From contig NZ_BEVZ01000001.1 of NCBI RefSeq assembly GCF_003112515.1, forward strand, positions 186,001 through 250,000: a stretch of DNA of 64,000 nucleotides, written 5' to 3'. The notes beneath the pieces are model-generated. The model worked only from the letters and a program-made list of their open reading frames with translations, was not told where the DNA came from and ran no database searches. Positions 8,240-15,343 of this stretch are shown here, in pieces. Within the stretch, counting starts at the first letter, position 1. Every line of letters begins with the position of its first letter. Origin of the DNA: Streptomyces fragilis (GTDB lineage Bacteria; Actinomycetota; Actinomycetes; Streptomycetales; Streptomycetaceae). The translations under genes were made by a program, and so were the position numbers.

Positions 8240-8720
8240 CGTACCTGGCGCCCACTCGAGATGAGCTCCATCCGCTTCGGCCCGCTGGCCGCCGACACCG
8301 CATCACGCTGTGCACCCACCGAACTCAACCAGGACACCGGCACCCGCCTCAGGGGCATCGCCCATGGCTTCTCCGCCCGTCTCCTCGGCGGAGTCTGCGG
8401 CATCGCCGACACCTTCGCCGTTCTCGACGACCTGGGCGCCCTCCTCCGCTGCATGCTCGGCCACACCACCACCCCCGCCCGGGTGGGCTTTGCCCTGACT
8501 GGACCACACACTCCCTCACCGTGCAGACCGGCGGCCTCCAGCCGCCACGCGGCCTGTTCCGGCACCCGGCCCCACCAACCATCAGGACGTCTGGGTCCAC
8601 TACGGCTTCACCGGAACCGGAATTTGGGTATCGCCCGGACCAAATCGCTGGGGAGTGACCGACAAGCATTACTGCACGCGCGATCACCAGCCTCTTACAG
8701 ACATCCGCAACACCTCCTGT
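8240..8720 (+). pseudogene. Serine hydrolase (beta-lactamase-like) C-terminal part, two frameshifts
   Basis: Three consecutive plus-strand frames read as one familiar Streptomyces serine-hydrolase C-terminus. Frame 1 (from about 8240) gives LEMSSIRFGPLAAD, then APTELNQDTGTRLRGIAHG, then LLGGVCGIADTFAVLDDL. Frame 2 (about 8487-8577) gives WTTHSLTVQTGGLQPPRGLF. Frame 3 (about 8570-8720) gives VWVHYGFTGTGIWVSPG and CTRDHQPLTDIRNT. In the intact family these follow one another in this order. The N-terminal half with the SxxK nucleophile is absent, and a few residues are missing before KHYCTRD. It is decayed cargo next to the tRNA. The rest of 7985-8988 holds no other gene I can support. Confidence 0.7.
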
Positions 8721-8988
8721 GCACTCTCCTCAAGCTGCTTTGTCGCCCCGTCAACCCGTCCGCCCCGTCGACAACTGCGTCAGATGAAAGAGCCTCGCCA
8801 ACTGGCCTTCAAGCCTTGCCGGCCAGCCCTCACCCGCTTGCACAAGTCCGCCTGGTCCAGGCACTCCACGGCAGGGGAGTCTCGGAGTACAGGGGTACTG
8901 CAGGAGGTAGGCCGTCTAGGATGAATCCTCGGAGCCAGCAGAACACCTTCACAGCGCTCGCCAGATCACTTCGATAGGTCTACCCACC

Positions 8989-9480
8989 ATGGAACACAAC
9001 AGCCCTCGCCGCAAAGGCTCACGCCGCAGACTGTGGGTATGGGCCAGCGTGGCAACCATACTCGTCTGCGCCACCTCGGCACTTGCCCTGACGAAGATCC
9101 ACAATATTTCGTCCGCGCCCCAGGGAGATAGGCCCGAGTGCACGAAGGTCGCTTCTCTTGCGCCGGGCAAGGTATCTGACAAAACGCGCGACTGGACCCT
9201 AGGGAATGGAGTCGCAGCTTGGGGCAACGCCTCTGCGGTTTTGCGATGCGGAGTGAGTGAACTGCCACCCACAACCAATTTGTGTATAGCCGCGGAAGGT
9301 ATCGATTGGGTATTGGACGAGGAGCGCCTGGAGAGAGAGGGGGTTAGCGCCCTGCGGACGTACGGAAGGGCTCCAGCGATAGAGTTTACATACTACGGAC
9401 CTCGCGAGGATGTCGGCGGAATACTGGTGGAACTCAAATCCGCAATCGACTGGATTCCACAGAATTCAAAATGCACCTAG
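8989..9480 (+). CDS. DUF3515 family membrane-anchored/exported protein
   Basis: 163 aa. A basic N-terminus (RRKGSRRRL) and one hydrophobic segment (about residues 16-34) anchor or export the protein. The following domain has the DUF3515 signature: a Cys near residue 51, AWGNASAVLRCGV (about 77-89), GIDWVLDEE (about 105-113), a YGRAPAIEFTYYG strand and a C-terminal helix ending in Cys. The usual DUF3515 gene of actinomycetes sits with thiamine-monophosphate kinase and D-Ala-D-Ala ligase. This copy is an orphan inside the decayed element and has relaxed, AT-richer codon use, suggesting transfer. Function unknown. Confidence 0.7.
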   Translation: MEHNSPRRKGSRRRLWVWASVATILVCATSALALTKIHNISSAPQGDRPECTKVASLAPGKVSDKTRDWTLGNGVAAWGNASAVLRCGVSELPPTTNLCIAAEGIDWVLDEERLEREGVSALRTYGRAPAIEFTYYGPREDVGGILVELKSAIDWIPQNSKCT

Positions 9481-9513
9481 CCGACGAGAACGCCAAACCC
9501 TCTAAACAATGAG

Positions 9514-9824
9514 CTACCGGGCCTGCCAGTGCATTGTCCCGACTTCATCGCCCGCATCACCCGGGTCATACTCGCACAGGCCATAGATATTTCCGCCATC
9601 CGTGGTCGTATACCAGCACGCCTTGAGATCCACACCCCCGAAGTGGAAATATTTCGCTGCGCAGATTCCATTGTTCTCTGCGATCGCACAGCCTCCCAGG
9701 GCGTCCCACGCCCCAGCGCCCTGGGGCCGGGGCGGCGGCAGTCAAAAAGCGAAGCAACCACCACAGCCACCCCTGCGCATTTTGCGCTATTTTCGATGAC
9801 CGCGCGGCGAATATTCGGCGGCAT
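9514..9824 (-). pseudogene. Small secreted Cys-rich protein, frameshifted
   Basis: A minus-strand frame ending at 9514 reads AWDALGGCAIAENNGIC, AAKYFHFGGVDLKACWYTT and IYGLCEYDPGDAGDEV, a convincing exported-protein sequence with four Cys. It has no start codon and is closed upstream by TGA at 9742-9744. A second frame, with ATG at 9824 and a GGAGAGG ribosome site, supplies a signal-like N-terminus (VIENSAKCAGVAVVVASLF) and runs into the same spot. One frameshift in the GC-rich run near 9720-9745 would join them. I do not recognise the family. It is convergent with the DUF3515 gene. Confidence 0.5.
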
Positions 9825-10486
9825 CCCACCTCTCCGCAAGCCCCGAACGGCAATCGACCCCTACTGGAATATCTGCATTGCCTGAAAACTATCTGCACTC
9901 GGAAAAAGCATGTGGAGCTTTTATTCTCTGTGCCGAGGTTTCGATCTGAGTGCCAAGTGTGAGGTCAAAACTGGTCGGATGGGACTTGTGACGCAGGCTG
10001 CAGCAACGCGGTCGATGAAGGCCCCCGGTTCGGGGTCGGCAGCGGGCGCCGACGGTGGTGACGAGTCGCCCGCCACGGGGACAGGCGGAACCGTAGACGA
10101 CTCCGGACGATGGGTGCGGACCCACCGTCAGGCTTGCCGCCTCGCCCACCATCCCCACATGCGGCACTCCCTACTCGGCGCATCATGGCCCTGCGCCCCC
10201 GCCTTCGCCCTCAGCTGGAACGGCACACCAGCCTCCCCCAGAGCACCTGAACAGAACAGCCCAGAGCCGTTCCCATAAGAACAAGGAGAACGCCGCACCC
10301 GAGCTGGAGAACCCGGCGCAGCAATGCGACAACCCCAGTGATCCACATGTGAGGGTTGGGGCGCTACGGGGCCGGCTAACCCGGACAAGCAAGGATCACC
10401 GCTGACGAAGCCAGGGTTGAACCGACAAGCAGCAACCGCAGTGGGCCGTCGTACAACGCTGCGGTCCCCCATGGGAAGCTTGACGC
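9825..10486. other. 662-bp stretch with no supportable gene
   Basis: Open frames on both strands here are short and have no family resemblance or sensible codon bias. A transposase origin was considered because of the surroundings, but no transposase motif can be read. The final part must hold the promoter of the TlpA-like gene. Confidence 0.5.
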
Positions 10487-11083
10487 ATGCCTCTCAAGAT
10501 CGCTGCTCGTGCAGTCGCACTCACCTCGGTCTTCGTTGTCACTGCGGCCGCTCTGTCCGCCTGCGGAGACGGCGGAACGCCCGACCGCGCCGGGACTTCC
10601 TTTGTCTCAGGCGAAGAAGGCATTCAAACCATCCCAAAGGAAAATCGAAAGAGCGTTGGGAAGATCAAAGGCGAAACCTTGCATGGTGACTCCCTCGATC
10701 TTTCCAGCTATCGCGGGAAGATTGTCGTGATCAACGCCTGGGGATCATGGTGCGCCCCCTGTCGAGCCGAAGCTCCCTACCTCAACGAGGTGGCCAAAGA
10801 GTTGAAAGGTGACGGGGTTGCATTTGTCGGTATCAACACTAGGGATGCAGACAAGCGACTCCCTCAAGCCTTCGAAAAAGACTACTCGATCACATACCCT
10901 AGCCTGTACGACCCGACAGGAAGAATTATCTTGTCGGGCTTCCCGAAAGGAACTCTCAGCCTGCAAGGGGTGCCGTCAACCGTGGTATTGGATCGGGAAG
11001 GAAAAATTGCGGCGAGGGCATTTGGGGAGGTCAATTACAGCAGGCTACATAAAATGATTGACCCAGTCCTGGCCGAGAAGTGA
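10487..11083 (+). CDS. TlpA/ResA-like thioredoxin-fold lipoprotein
   Basis: 198 aa. A signal peptide ends in the lipobox LSAC (Cys at about 23), so it should be lipid-anchored on the outer face of the membrane. An AhpC-TSA/Redoxin-type thioredoxin domain follows, with WGSWCAPCRAEAPYLNEV carrying the CxxC redox pair (about residues 87-90). GVAFVGINTRD and the cis-Pro loop GVPSTVVLDREGKIAARAFG complete it. Such proteins reduce disulfides outside the membrane, for example during cytochrome c maturation, or counter oxidative stress. No partner genes are nearby. Codon use is AT-richer than in core genes, suggesting acquired cargo. Confidence 0.85.
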   Translation: MPLKIAARAVALTSVFVVTAAALSACGDGGTPDRAGTSFVSGEEGIQTIPKENRKSVGKIKGETLHGDSLDLSSYRGKIVVINAWGSWCAPCRAEAPYLNEVAKELKGDGVAFVGINTRDADKRLPQAFEKDYSITYPSLYDPTGRIILSGFPKGTLSLQGVPSTVVLDREGKIAARAFGEVNYSRLHKMIDPVLAEK

Positions 11084-11103
11084 AGCAGCCTCGGTCTTGC
11101 GTG

Positions 11104-11135
11104 ACGGTCCACCGACGGAGTCGGTGGACCGTTTT
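11104..11135 (+). terminator. Strong terminator after the TlpA-like gene
   Basis: A 13-bp perfect stem ACGGTCCACCGAC (11104-11116) with its complement at 11120-11132, a 3-base loop and a TTTTC tail, 21 bases after the stop codon. Confidence 0.9.
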
Positions 11136-11311
11136 CGTGCCATGGGCTGAGCCTGCGCAGGCTGAGGGCCCGAGTGTCGCCTCGGGGTGGCGCCAGGTTC
11201 CACTGCTCCGGGTGTGGGGGTGCTGTCGTAGGGACGGGAGATCCGTTGGTCAGCCGGGGTCGGCAGGAGTGTGAGCCGTTCGAGAGCGGCGGTGATGTGG
11301 CTGGTCCAGGG

Positions 11312-12003
11312 CTAATGTTGGATTAGGCGGAGTATCCGCCGGCGGCCGGTGGTCACGAGTTGTCCGGCCGCGGTGGACAGGCACAACCGCAGGCGGCGGG
11401 CCTCCCCGAGGCGGGCCCTGCCGGTCGGGACGACCTCGGCATCCAGGCCAGCAGGCCAATCGCGATCTGGACGATCTCCAGCCAGATCTAATTCTGAGCG
11501 GTGCGTTTCAGGGACAGGTTCCGCAGGCCGGTCGAGCGGGCGGCCCGGATGCGGTCTTCGGCTCTCGCTCGCAGCCGGTGACACAGTTCGAGTTCGGCGA
11601 CCGGTCGGCCCGACGTGTTGGTGGCGAAGCAGGTCAGCCGCATGCCGTCCGCGTCCGTGAGCCTCAACTGTGGCTCGCAGTGCGGCCGTTTCTTCCTGAC
11701 GATCAGCCGCCTGTCCTTCGGTCGGCCGTCCAGGACGTCGTCGGTGAGCTAGGCGAACCCAGGCGGCCGTCGGCCAACTGCCAAGCCCGCTCGCGTGCTT
11801 CGGCCCGCGCAGTGTGGACCACCCGCAGAGTCTTTTCCCCGAAGGCAGCAAGGGTGTCGGCAAGGCGCGAGGCCGTCGGATCGGAAGCAACCCGCCCGAG
11901 CACGATCGGCTCGGCCCGCAACATGCCGACGTCCGCGAGGGAGCCCTCCACCCAGCGCGACCGCCAACGCAACGCCCAGCAGGAATTTGCCCGGATCGTG
12001 CAC
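11312..12003 (-). pseudogene. IS1380-family transposase remnant
   Basis: Minus-strand frames read in order as an IS1380-type DDE transposase. The N-terminal FLLGVALAVALGGG (from about 12000) shifts frame to SLADVGMLRAEPIVLGRVAS, then PTASRLADTLAAFGEKTLRV (to about 11780). A large internal gap follows, then ATNTSGRPVAELELCHRLRA, then RAEDRIRAARSTGLRNLSLK with an in-frame stop and IWLEIVQIAIGLLAWMP. The last piece, LRLCLSTAAGQLVTTGRRRI, ends at 11312. The catalytic core is deleted and at least three frameshifts or stops are present. The remnant abuts the 5' end of the next secreted-protein gene. Confidence 0.75.
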
Positions 12004-12420
12004 CGCTCATGCCTTCCGTCAATTCTCGCCACAGCGGCTCTTACTACTGGCATTGCCATTACCGTTGGTGCCGGGACTGCCTCCGCAGCTCCCACTGCGT
12101 CGTTCTCGGTGGGCGCCATGCAGAGCGACGGGTCCCGTACCATCACCATCATCACTGGTGGCACCACCGCTGGCACTGTGAAGTGGACCGCTACTGGCGA
12201 CAAGCTCACTGCAACCGATTCCAAGGCCGACGGCTACGGCATATCTGGATACGTGACGACCGACCCGTATCTGATAGCCGACACTGCAGGACACGCGTCT
12301 CCGTACACTGCGACGGCCCATCGAGACCTCACCGAAAACCGGAGTTACACGTTCTGGGCCTGCATCGGAAGCAACAGTGCGGGACTTTACTGCTCCAACG
12401 TTTACAGCGTGACCTCCTAG
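11998..12420 (+). CDS. Small secreted protein, 5' end probably cut by the IS remnant
   Basis: At most 140 aa. A hydrophobic signal-like run (SILATAALTTGIAITVGAG) ends at TASA, followed by a Thr/Ser/Gly-rich mature part with repeated short beta strands (TITIITGG, VKWTATGDKL) and two Cys near the C-terminus (WACIGS, LYCSN). The fold is probably a small Ig-like beta sandwich; I cannot name the family. The only start codon in frame (GTG 11998) lies in IS-derived sequence and lacks a good ribosome site, and the basic n-region of a signal peptide is nearly absent. The original start was therefore probably lost. Confidence 0.5.
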   Translation: MHRSCLPSILATAALTTGIAITVGAGTASAAPTASFSVGAMQSDGSRTITIITGGTTAGTVKWTATGDKLTATDSKADGYGISGYVTTDPYLIADTAGHASPYTATAHRDLTENRSYTFWACIGSNSAGLYCSNVYSVTS

Positions 12421-12661
12421 CAGCGAATAGGGGGCAGGCCGTCTAGGCAGTCTGCGGACCAAAACTCACGCTGCACCCCTTGGTCTCTGGACCGTTCCGG
12501 GTTGGCCAGAGTTGTCTGTCCGCCTTGCGTGAGCGGTGCGCGAGCGGACGACGCAGCAGGGGCGACACGAGCAGGAGTGGCTGACCTGCCGCATGACCCT
12601 GACCAGGAGAGGCAAAGCCTCACGGGAGACGCAGGCACCGCCAGCCAGGAATCCGATTCCA

Positions 12662-12695
12662 CTCCTGAAGCGGGTGTCGCAGGTTCGAATGCTGC
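12662..12695 (+). repeat. Imperfect attachment-site copy of tRNA-Arg 3' half
   Basis: It matches tRNA positions 7859-7892 (anticodon loop through T arm) with two substitutions: A to G just after the anticodon and C to G in the T stem. It is followed by an unrelated sequence, so it is an att remnant and not a second tRNA gene. Confidence 0.85.
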
Positions 12696-12710
12696 GACGG
12701 CAAGCAGGAA

Positions 12711-12750
12711 GGGCCAGTTCGGAGGCGAGAACCTCTCGAACTGGCCCTTC
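12711..12750. terminator. Bidirectional hairpin beside the att remnant
   Basis: GGGCCAGTTCG (12711-12721) pairs perfectly with 12737-12747, with an inner GAGG/CCTC stem and a TTCG tail. It would terminate transcription of the integrase that originally read leftward into this att site. Confidence 0.8.
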
Positions 12751-12792
12751 GTCGTGCTGGCGGCCGTGCCACACACGTGGCACAGGGCCCGG

Positions 12793-12906
12793 TCAGGACC
12801 CCTTCTCGTCCACCACGCGGCGGATCATCGAACCGAGTCGATCGGCGATCTCGCGGTCACGACCGTCGACCATGTGCTGGTAGATCAGCGCCGTCCGTGG
12901 GGTGCT
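12793..12906 (-). pseudogene. Tyrosine integrase C-terminal fragment
   Basis: The last 37 residues read STPRTALIYQHMVDGRDREI then ADRLGSMIRRVVDEKGS and stop. This is the usual end of Streptomyces/AICE tyrosine integrases, including the nucleophilic Tyr in ALIYQH. Upstream on the same strand the similarity stops abruptly. Its 3' end faces the att remnant at 12662, as expected for int next to attP. Confidence 0.75.
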
Positions 12907-12960
12907 GAGGCCCGCTTCAGTCCGGGGCGCTCTTCGACAAGGCTCCGAAGTGGCATCACC

Positions 12961-13011
12961 GAGGAAGCCCGCTTCCACGATCTCCGGCATACCGGGAACA
13001 CGCTCGCCGCC
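12961..13011 (+). pseudogene. Integrase HxLRH box fragment on the opposite strand
   Basis: EEARFHDLRHTGNTLAA carries the catalytic HxxR box (HDLRH) of a tyrosine recombinase, but on the plus strand. The C-terminal fragment of apparently the same kind of gene lies on the minus strand 55 bp away. In an intact integrase this box lies shortly before the Tyr segment, so a small inversion or a second integrase remnant is implied. Confidence 0.65.
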
Positions 13012-13017
13012 GCGGAG

Positions 13018-13358
13018 GTGAACGCACGCGCACGGCTGGTGAAGGAAGGCGAGCAGCCCACCCACACGCTGACGAGCTACTACCTGCCCGAGCATGTCGA
13101 GGGAACCCGTCTTGTCGACCCGACACCAGGACCGGCCGGACTAGGTGGCGGGTTCCGGGTGCTGTACGACGCCGGCTACGGGATCGACCACATGAAGGAG
13201 CAGCTGTCGGCCCGCGTCCCCACCGCCGACGAAGTGAAACTGCTGCAACTGCCCCCGGGTGAACCGGTCGTCGAACTGCACCGAACGGCCTACACCGCCG
13301 AGGGCCTCGTGGTCGAGTTCGCCATCGGCGTTCACGCCGCCTCGCGGTTCGCCTGGGG
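13018..13358 (+). pseudogene. GntR-family (KorSA-like) regulator, UTRA half only
   Basis: In frame with the integrase box fragment, the sequence becomes a UTRA-type effector domain: HTLTSYYLPEHVEGTRLVDP, GFRVLYDAGYGIDHMKEQLS, RVPTADEVKLLQLPPGEPVV and the closing GVHAASRFAWG. After this the reading goes out of register. The N-terminal winged helix is gone. GntR proteins of this type repress excision and transfer genes in pSAM2-like integrative elements. The fusion to the integrase box is a deletion junction, not a functional protein. Confidence 0.7.
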
Positions 13359-13480
13359 ACACCAGCAGCGACGACCCCAAACGGCGCAACCCCAGCGACC
13401 GGCAGCGCCCCACGCTGGCCCCCGAGGGCTTCCCGACAGCCTGTATGACGTTCAATGACCGATCTCTACAGAGCTACGAA

Positions 13481-13762
13481 TCAGGTGCTGTCGCGAGATC
13501 GCAGCTCTTCCTTTCGCCGGCGGGCGTAGCCGTCGAGGTCTCGCTTGATGGCCATGACCTCCTCCACGCGGATACGAATCGGCCCACAGTGCAGGGCGTC
13601 GCACGAGCGGGGGAAGCTGCCGTCGATGAGCGAGATACCGCTGAGCACGACACCCGCCACCTCATCGACCGCTGTGCACAGGACCGGGTGGAACGAGCAG
13701 TCCTCGTAGATGTCACCCACCTGGATGCCGTTCGGGTTGTAGGAATCTGTCGTCTCACTCAT
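13481..13762 (-). CDS. Small hypothetical protein (GDIYEDCSFHPVLC)
   Basis: 93 aa, soluble and acidic, with no membrane segment. The N-terminus reads SETTDSYNPNGIQVGDIYED, followed by CSFHPVLCTAVDE, VVLSGISLIDGSFPRSCD and LHCGPIRIRVEEV, and a charged helical C-terminus (LDGYARRRKEELRSRD). Four Cys are present but not in a clear zinc-binding spacing. I recall similar small proteins next to integrases of actinomycete elements, fitting its place between the integrase/GntR remnants and the third att copy. Function unknown. GTG 13765 is an alternative start. Confidence 0.65.
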   Translation of the reverse strand: MSETTDSYNPNGIQVGDIYEDCSFHPVLCTAVDEVAGVVLSGISLIDGSFPRSCDALHCGPIRIRVEEVMAIKRDLDGYARRRKEELRSRDST

Positions 13763-13825
13763 CACGTCAACGTGTCACGAACCCCGTGGCGGGAGCTACC
13801 GAGTGCACACAGCACCGTTCGGACT

Positions 13826-13843
13826 CGTGCCACATCCGTGCCA
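13826..13843 (+). repeat. Possible integrase arm-type repeats
   Basis: CGTGCCA occurs twice (13826-13832 and 13837-13843), 11 bp apart, about 100 bp before the third att copy. Short direct repeats at this spacing flank the core of many attP sites, but the sample is small. Confidence 0.35.
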
Positions 13844-13943
13844 GATCGAGCGGGGAGCCACGGGGAACGAGGGGCGTTGGCGGGTCCTGGATCGTTGCTC
13901 AGTTCCCGCAGCATCCGTGCAGGTCAGGTACAGCACCGCCCTC

Positions 13944-13960
13944 CCGCTCTCCTAAAGCGG
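13944..13960 (+). repeat. Exact 17-base copy of the tRNA-Arg anticodon stem-loop
   Basis: CCGCTCTCCTAAAGCGG is identical to tRNA positions 7854-7870. The bases before it (AGCACCGC at 13932-13939) also echo the tRNA. What follows differs. It probably marks the outer end of the second integrated element. Confidence 0.8.
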
Positions 13961-13993
13961 TGCTTCACATCTGGCGGGTGAGACCATCGGTGG

Positions 13994-14281
13994 ATGGCAG
14001 AAGCACAGCTCCCCCCTGGATGGTCTCTCCAGCAGATCCGTGACGTATCCGGGGACAAAGAGGCTGTCGCCCTGGATCCAAACCGGGCGGTGAAGTGGGT
14101 GGCCCACCCCGGAGCCGCTGACGAGGTCCTGCACCCTGAGATCGTTCTCGGGTTCCACAGCCTGTGCCTTGTGAAGCCTGTTGACGATGACGACTGGTAC
14201 ATGGGCAGCCTGTACGACGACGGCAGCGTCGACTGTTGGGCAGCCTACGTCGATCTGTACGAGGCTCTGCGCGGTCTGTAG
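13994..14281 (+). CDS. Small hypothetical protein
   Basis: 95 aa, acidic and soluble. It has a mixed pattern of strands and helices (PPGWSLQQIRDVSGDKEAVA, FHSLCLVKPVDDDDWYMGSL, CWAAYVDLYEALRGL). It starts 33 bp after the third att copy. No motif is recognised. The coherent codon bias, absence of rare residues and clean stop make it likely to be real; function unknown. Confidence 0.55.
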   Translation: MAEAQLPPGWSLQQIRDVSGDKEAVALDPNRAVKWVAHPGAADEVLHPEIVLGFHSLCLVKPVDDDDWYMGSLYDDGSVDCWAAYVDLYEALRGL

Positions 14282-14415
14282 GCGGCCCAGACTGAAGGAT
14301 CCGACATCTACGCTCCATCTGTATGAGGAAGCCGCCTACTTCGCACCTTGTCCCGGTGCGAACCCCCGATGCCGAAACGCGGCAGTGCACGTGGGGCACC
14401 TGGCATGCTCGGAGT

Positions 14416-14682
14416 ATGGCCACCCGGAAGATCACCGTCACTGTGCCGGAAGAACTGGTGGAGTCGATCAAGGAGCGGGTCGAGGCCCGCGGAGTGTCCG
14501 CCTACATCGCGGCCGCCGCTGCCCACCAGGATGAGATGGACCGCTTGCGCGAGCTCGCCGAGCGCCTGGAGGAGGAGCACGGTCCCGTTACGGACGACGA
14601 GTACCAGGCCGCGCTGGACCGCATCTCCGCCGTCGACGCCTGGCACGACGAGCGGCAGTCGCAGTCGGACCAGGCCGCGTGA
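14416..14682 (+). CDS. CopG/RHH-type antitoxin
   Basis: 88 aa. The N-terminus MATRKITVTVPEELVESIKE is a ribbon-helix-helix strand and first helix, followed by RGVSAYIAAAAAHQDEMDRL, and then a charged helical tail typical of an antitoxin that wraps its toxin. Its stop overlaps the GTG start of the PIN-domain gene by four bases (GTGA), so the two are translationally coupled. It should dimerise, bind operator DNA upstream, and neutralise the toxin. The GGAG in front of the ATG is only one base away, so initiation may be weak. Confidence 0.8.
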   Translation: MATRKITVTVPEELVESIKERVEARGVSAYIAAAAAHQDEMDRLRELAERLEEEHGPVTDDEYQAALDRISAVDAWHDERQSQSDQAA

Positions 14683-15125
14683 GCCGCGTCCGCAGGCCAG
14701 CCCCACGTCGCCCGCCGCAGCGGCTTTTCGTCTTCGACCGCGAAGCCCTGTCCAAGGCCGTCCACGGGAACCGGGAAGTCACCGCCCTGATCAAGGCAGC
14801 CCCGCAGTTGGACATTCCGGTCATCACCCCGGCGCTCACCACCCTGGAGGCATGGGACCCGCGCGAGGGCGCCCAGCAGTCCCTGTGGAACTGGACGCTG
14901 TCCCGCATCCGCGTCGTCCACACAGACGACGAAGTGATCGCGACAGCCCGCAAGATGCTGAAGACCGCCGGCGTGCACGGGCACAAGTACGCCGTCGACG
15001 CCGTCCTCGCAGCCATCGCCGCCCGAGAGACCGCATCAGGGATCCAGGTGACCGTCTTCACCTCCGACACCGACGACATGACCCGACTTCTCGCCGACCA
15101 CCCGGTTCGCATCGAGAAGGTCTGA
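14679..15125 (+). CDS. PIN-domain toxin (VapC-like)
   Basis: 148 aa. After a basic Pro-rich leader, the PIN fold starts at LFVFDREALSKAV (first acidic residue Asp20). Glu57 follows in TTLEAW, an Asp in KYAVDAVLAAIAA, and the last acidic cluster in VFTSDTDDMTRLL. These are the four conserved acidic positions that bind Mg2+ in PIN ribonucleases. With the CopG gene it forms a type II toxin-antitoxin module, presumably cleaving RNA when released. It lies beside the integration hot spot, where such modules often persist. Confidence 0.8.
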   Translation: MSRVRRPAPRRPPQRLFVFDREALSKAVHGNREVTALIKAAPQLDIPVITPALTTLEAWDPREGAQQSLWNWTLSRIRVVHTDDEVIATARKMLKTAGVHGHKYAVDAVLAAIAARETASGIQVTVFTSDTDDMTRLLADHPVRIEKV

Positions 15126-15343
15126 CACTCCCAAGCGCCTACGCCGCCGTCCATCGGCACGCATCCAGCACACATGAGGGCGCGAAGCGGCACGAACTCA
15201 CGAGAACCACCCAGCACGCTTTCCGCGAGTCAGTAGCCTGTTTCCTCGCGTTTACGCGGGTCCCCGGCGACTACGACGCTTCCTGCGCTCACGGTTGTCG
15301 GTGCGGGGAGCGCCAGAAAGCTTGGCGGCCATGTGACCCAGCA

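Larger units (their letters stand above)
7854..13960. mobile_element. Decayed tandem integrative elements at tRNA-Arg(CCU)
   Basis: The anticodon-arm to T-arm segment of the tRNA recurs imperfectly at 12662-12695, and its 17-base anticodon stem-loop recurs exactly at 13944-13960. Between these copies lie integrase fragments, half of a GntR regulator of the type carried by actinomycete integrative elements, a transposase remnant, two frameshifted genes and a few intact cargo genes. Codon use and GC are visibly less biased at about 9.0-9.9 and 10.5-11.1 kb. The simplest reading is two successive integrations, at 7.9-12.7 and 12.7-14.0 kb, both now immobile. Confidence 0.75.

Noticed and set aside
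9900..10480. Possible transposase remnant between the frameshifted gene and the TlpA-like gene
   Set aside because: Read in all frames, no DDE motif or family-typical block could be found.
12660..12730. Second tRNA-Arg gene
   Set aside because: Only the 3' half of the tRNA matches, the acceptor and D arms are missing and the T stem is broken by a C to G change; it is an att remnant.
12502..13458. A 318-aa protein spanning the att remnant, integrase box and GntR domain
   Set aside because: It is a chance in-frame fusion across deletion junctions, including a terminator hairpin; the parts belong to different families and strands.
15230..15310. CRISPR-like sequence (TTTACGCGGGTCCCCGGCG)
   Set aside because: It looks a little like a type I-E repeat, but occurs once only, with no spacers and no cas genes nearby.
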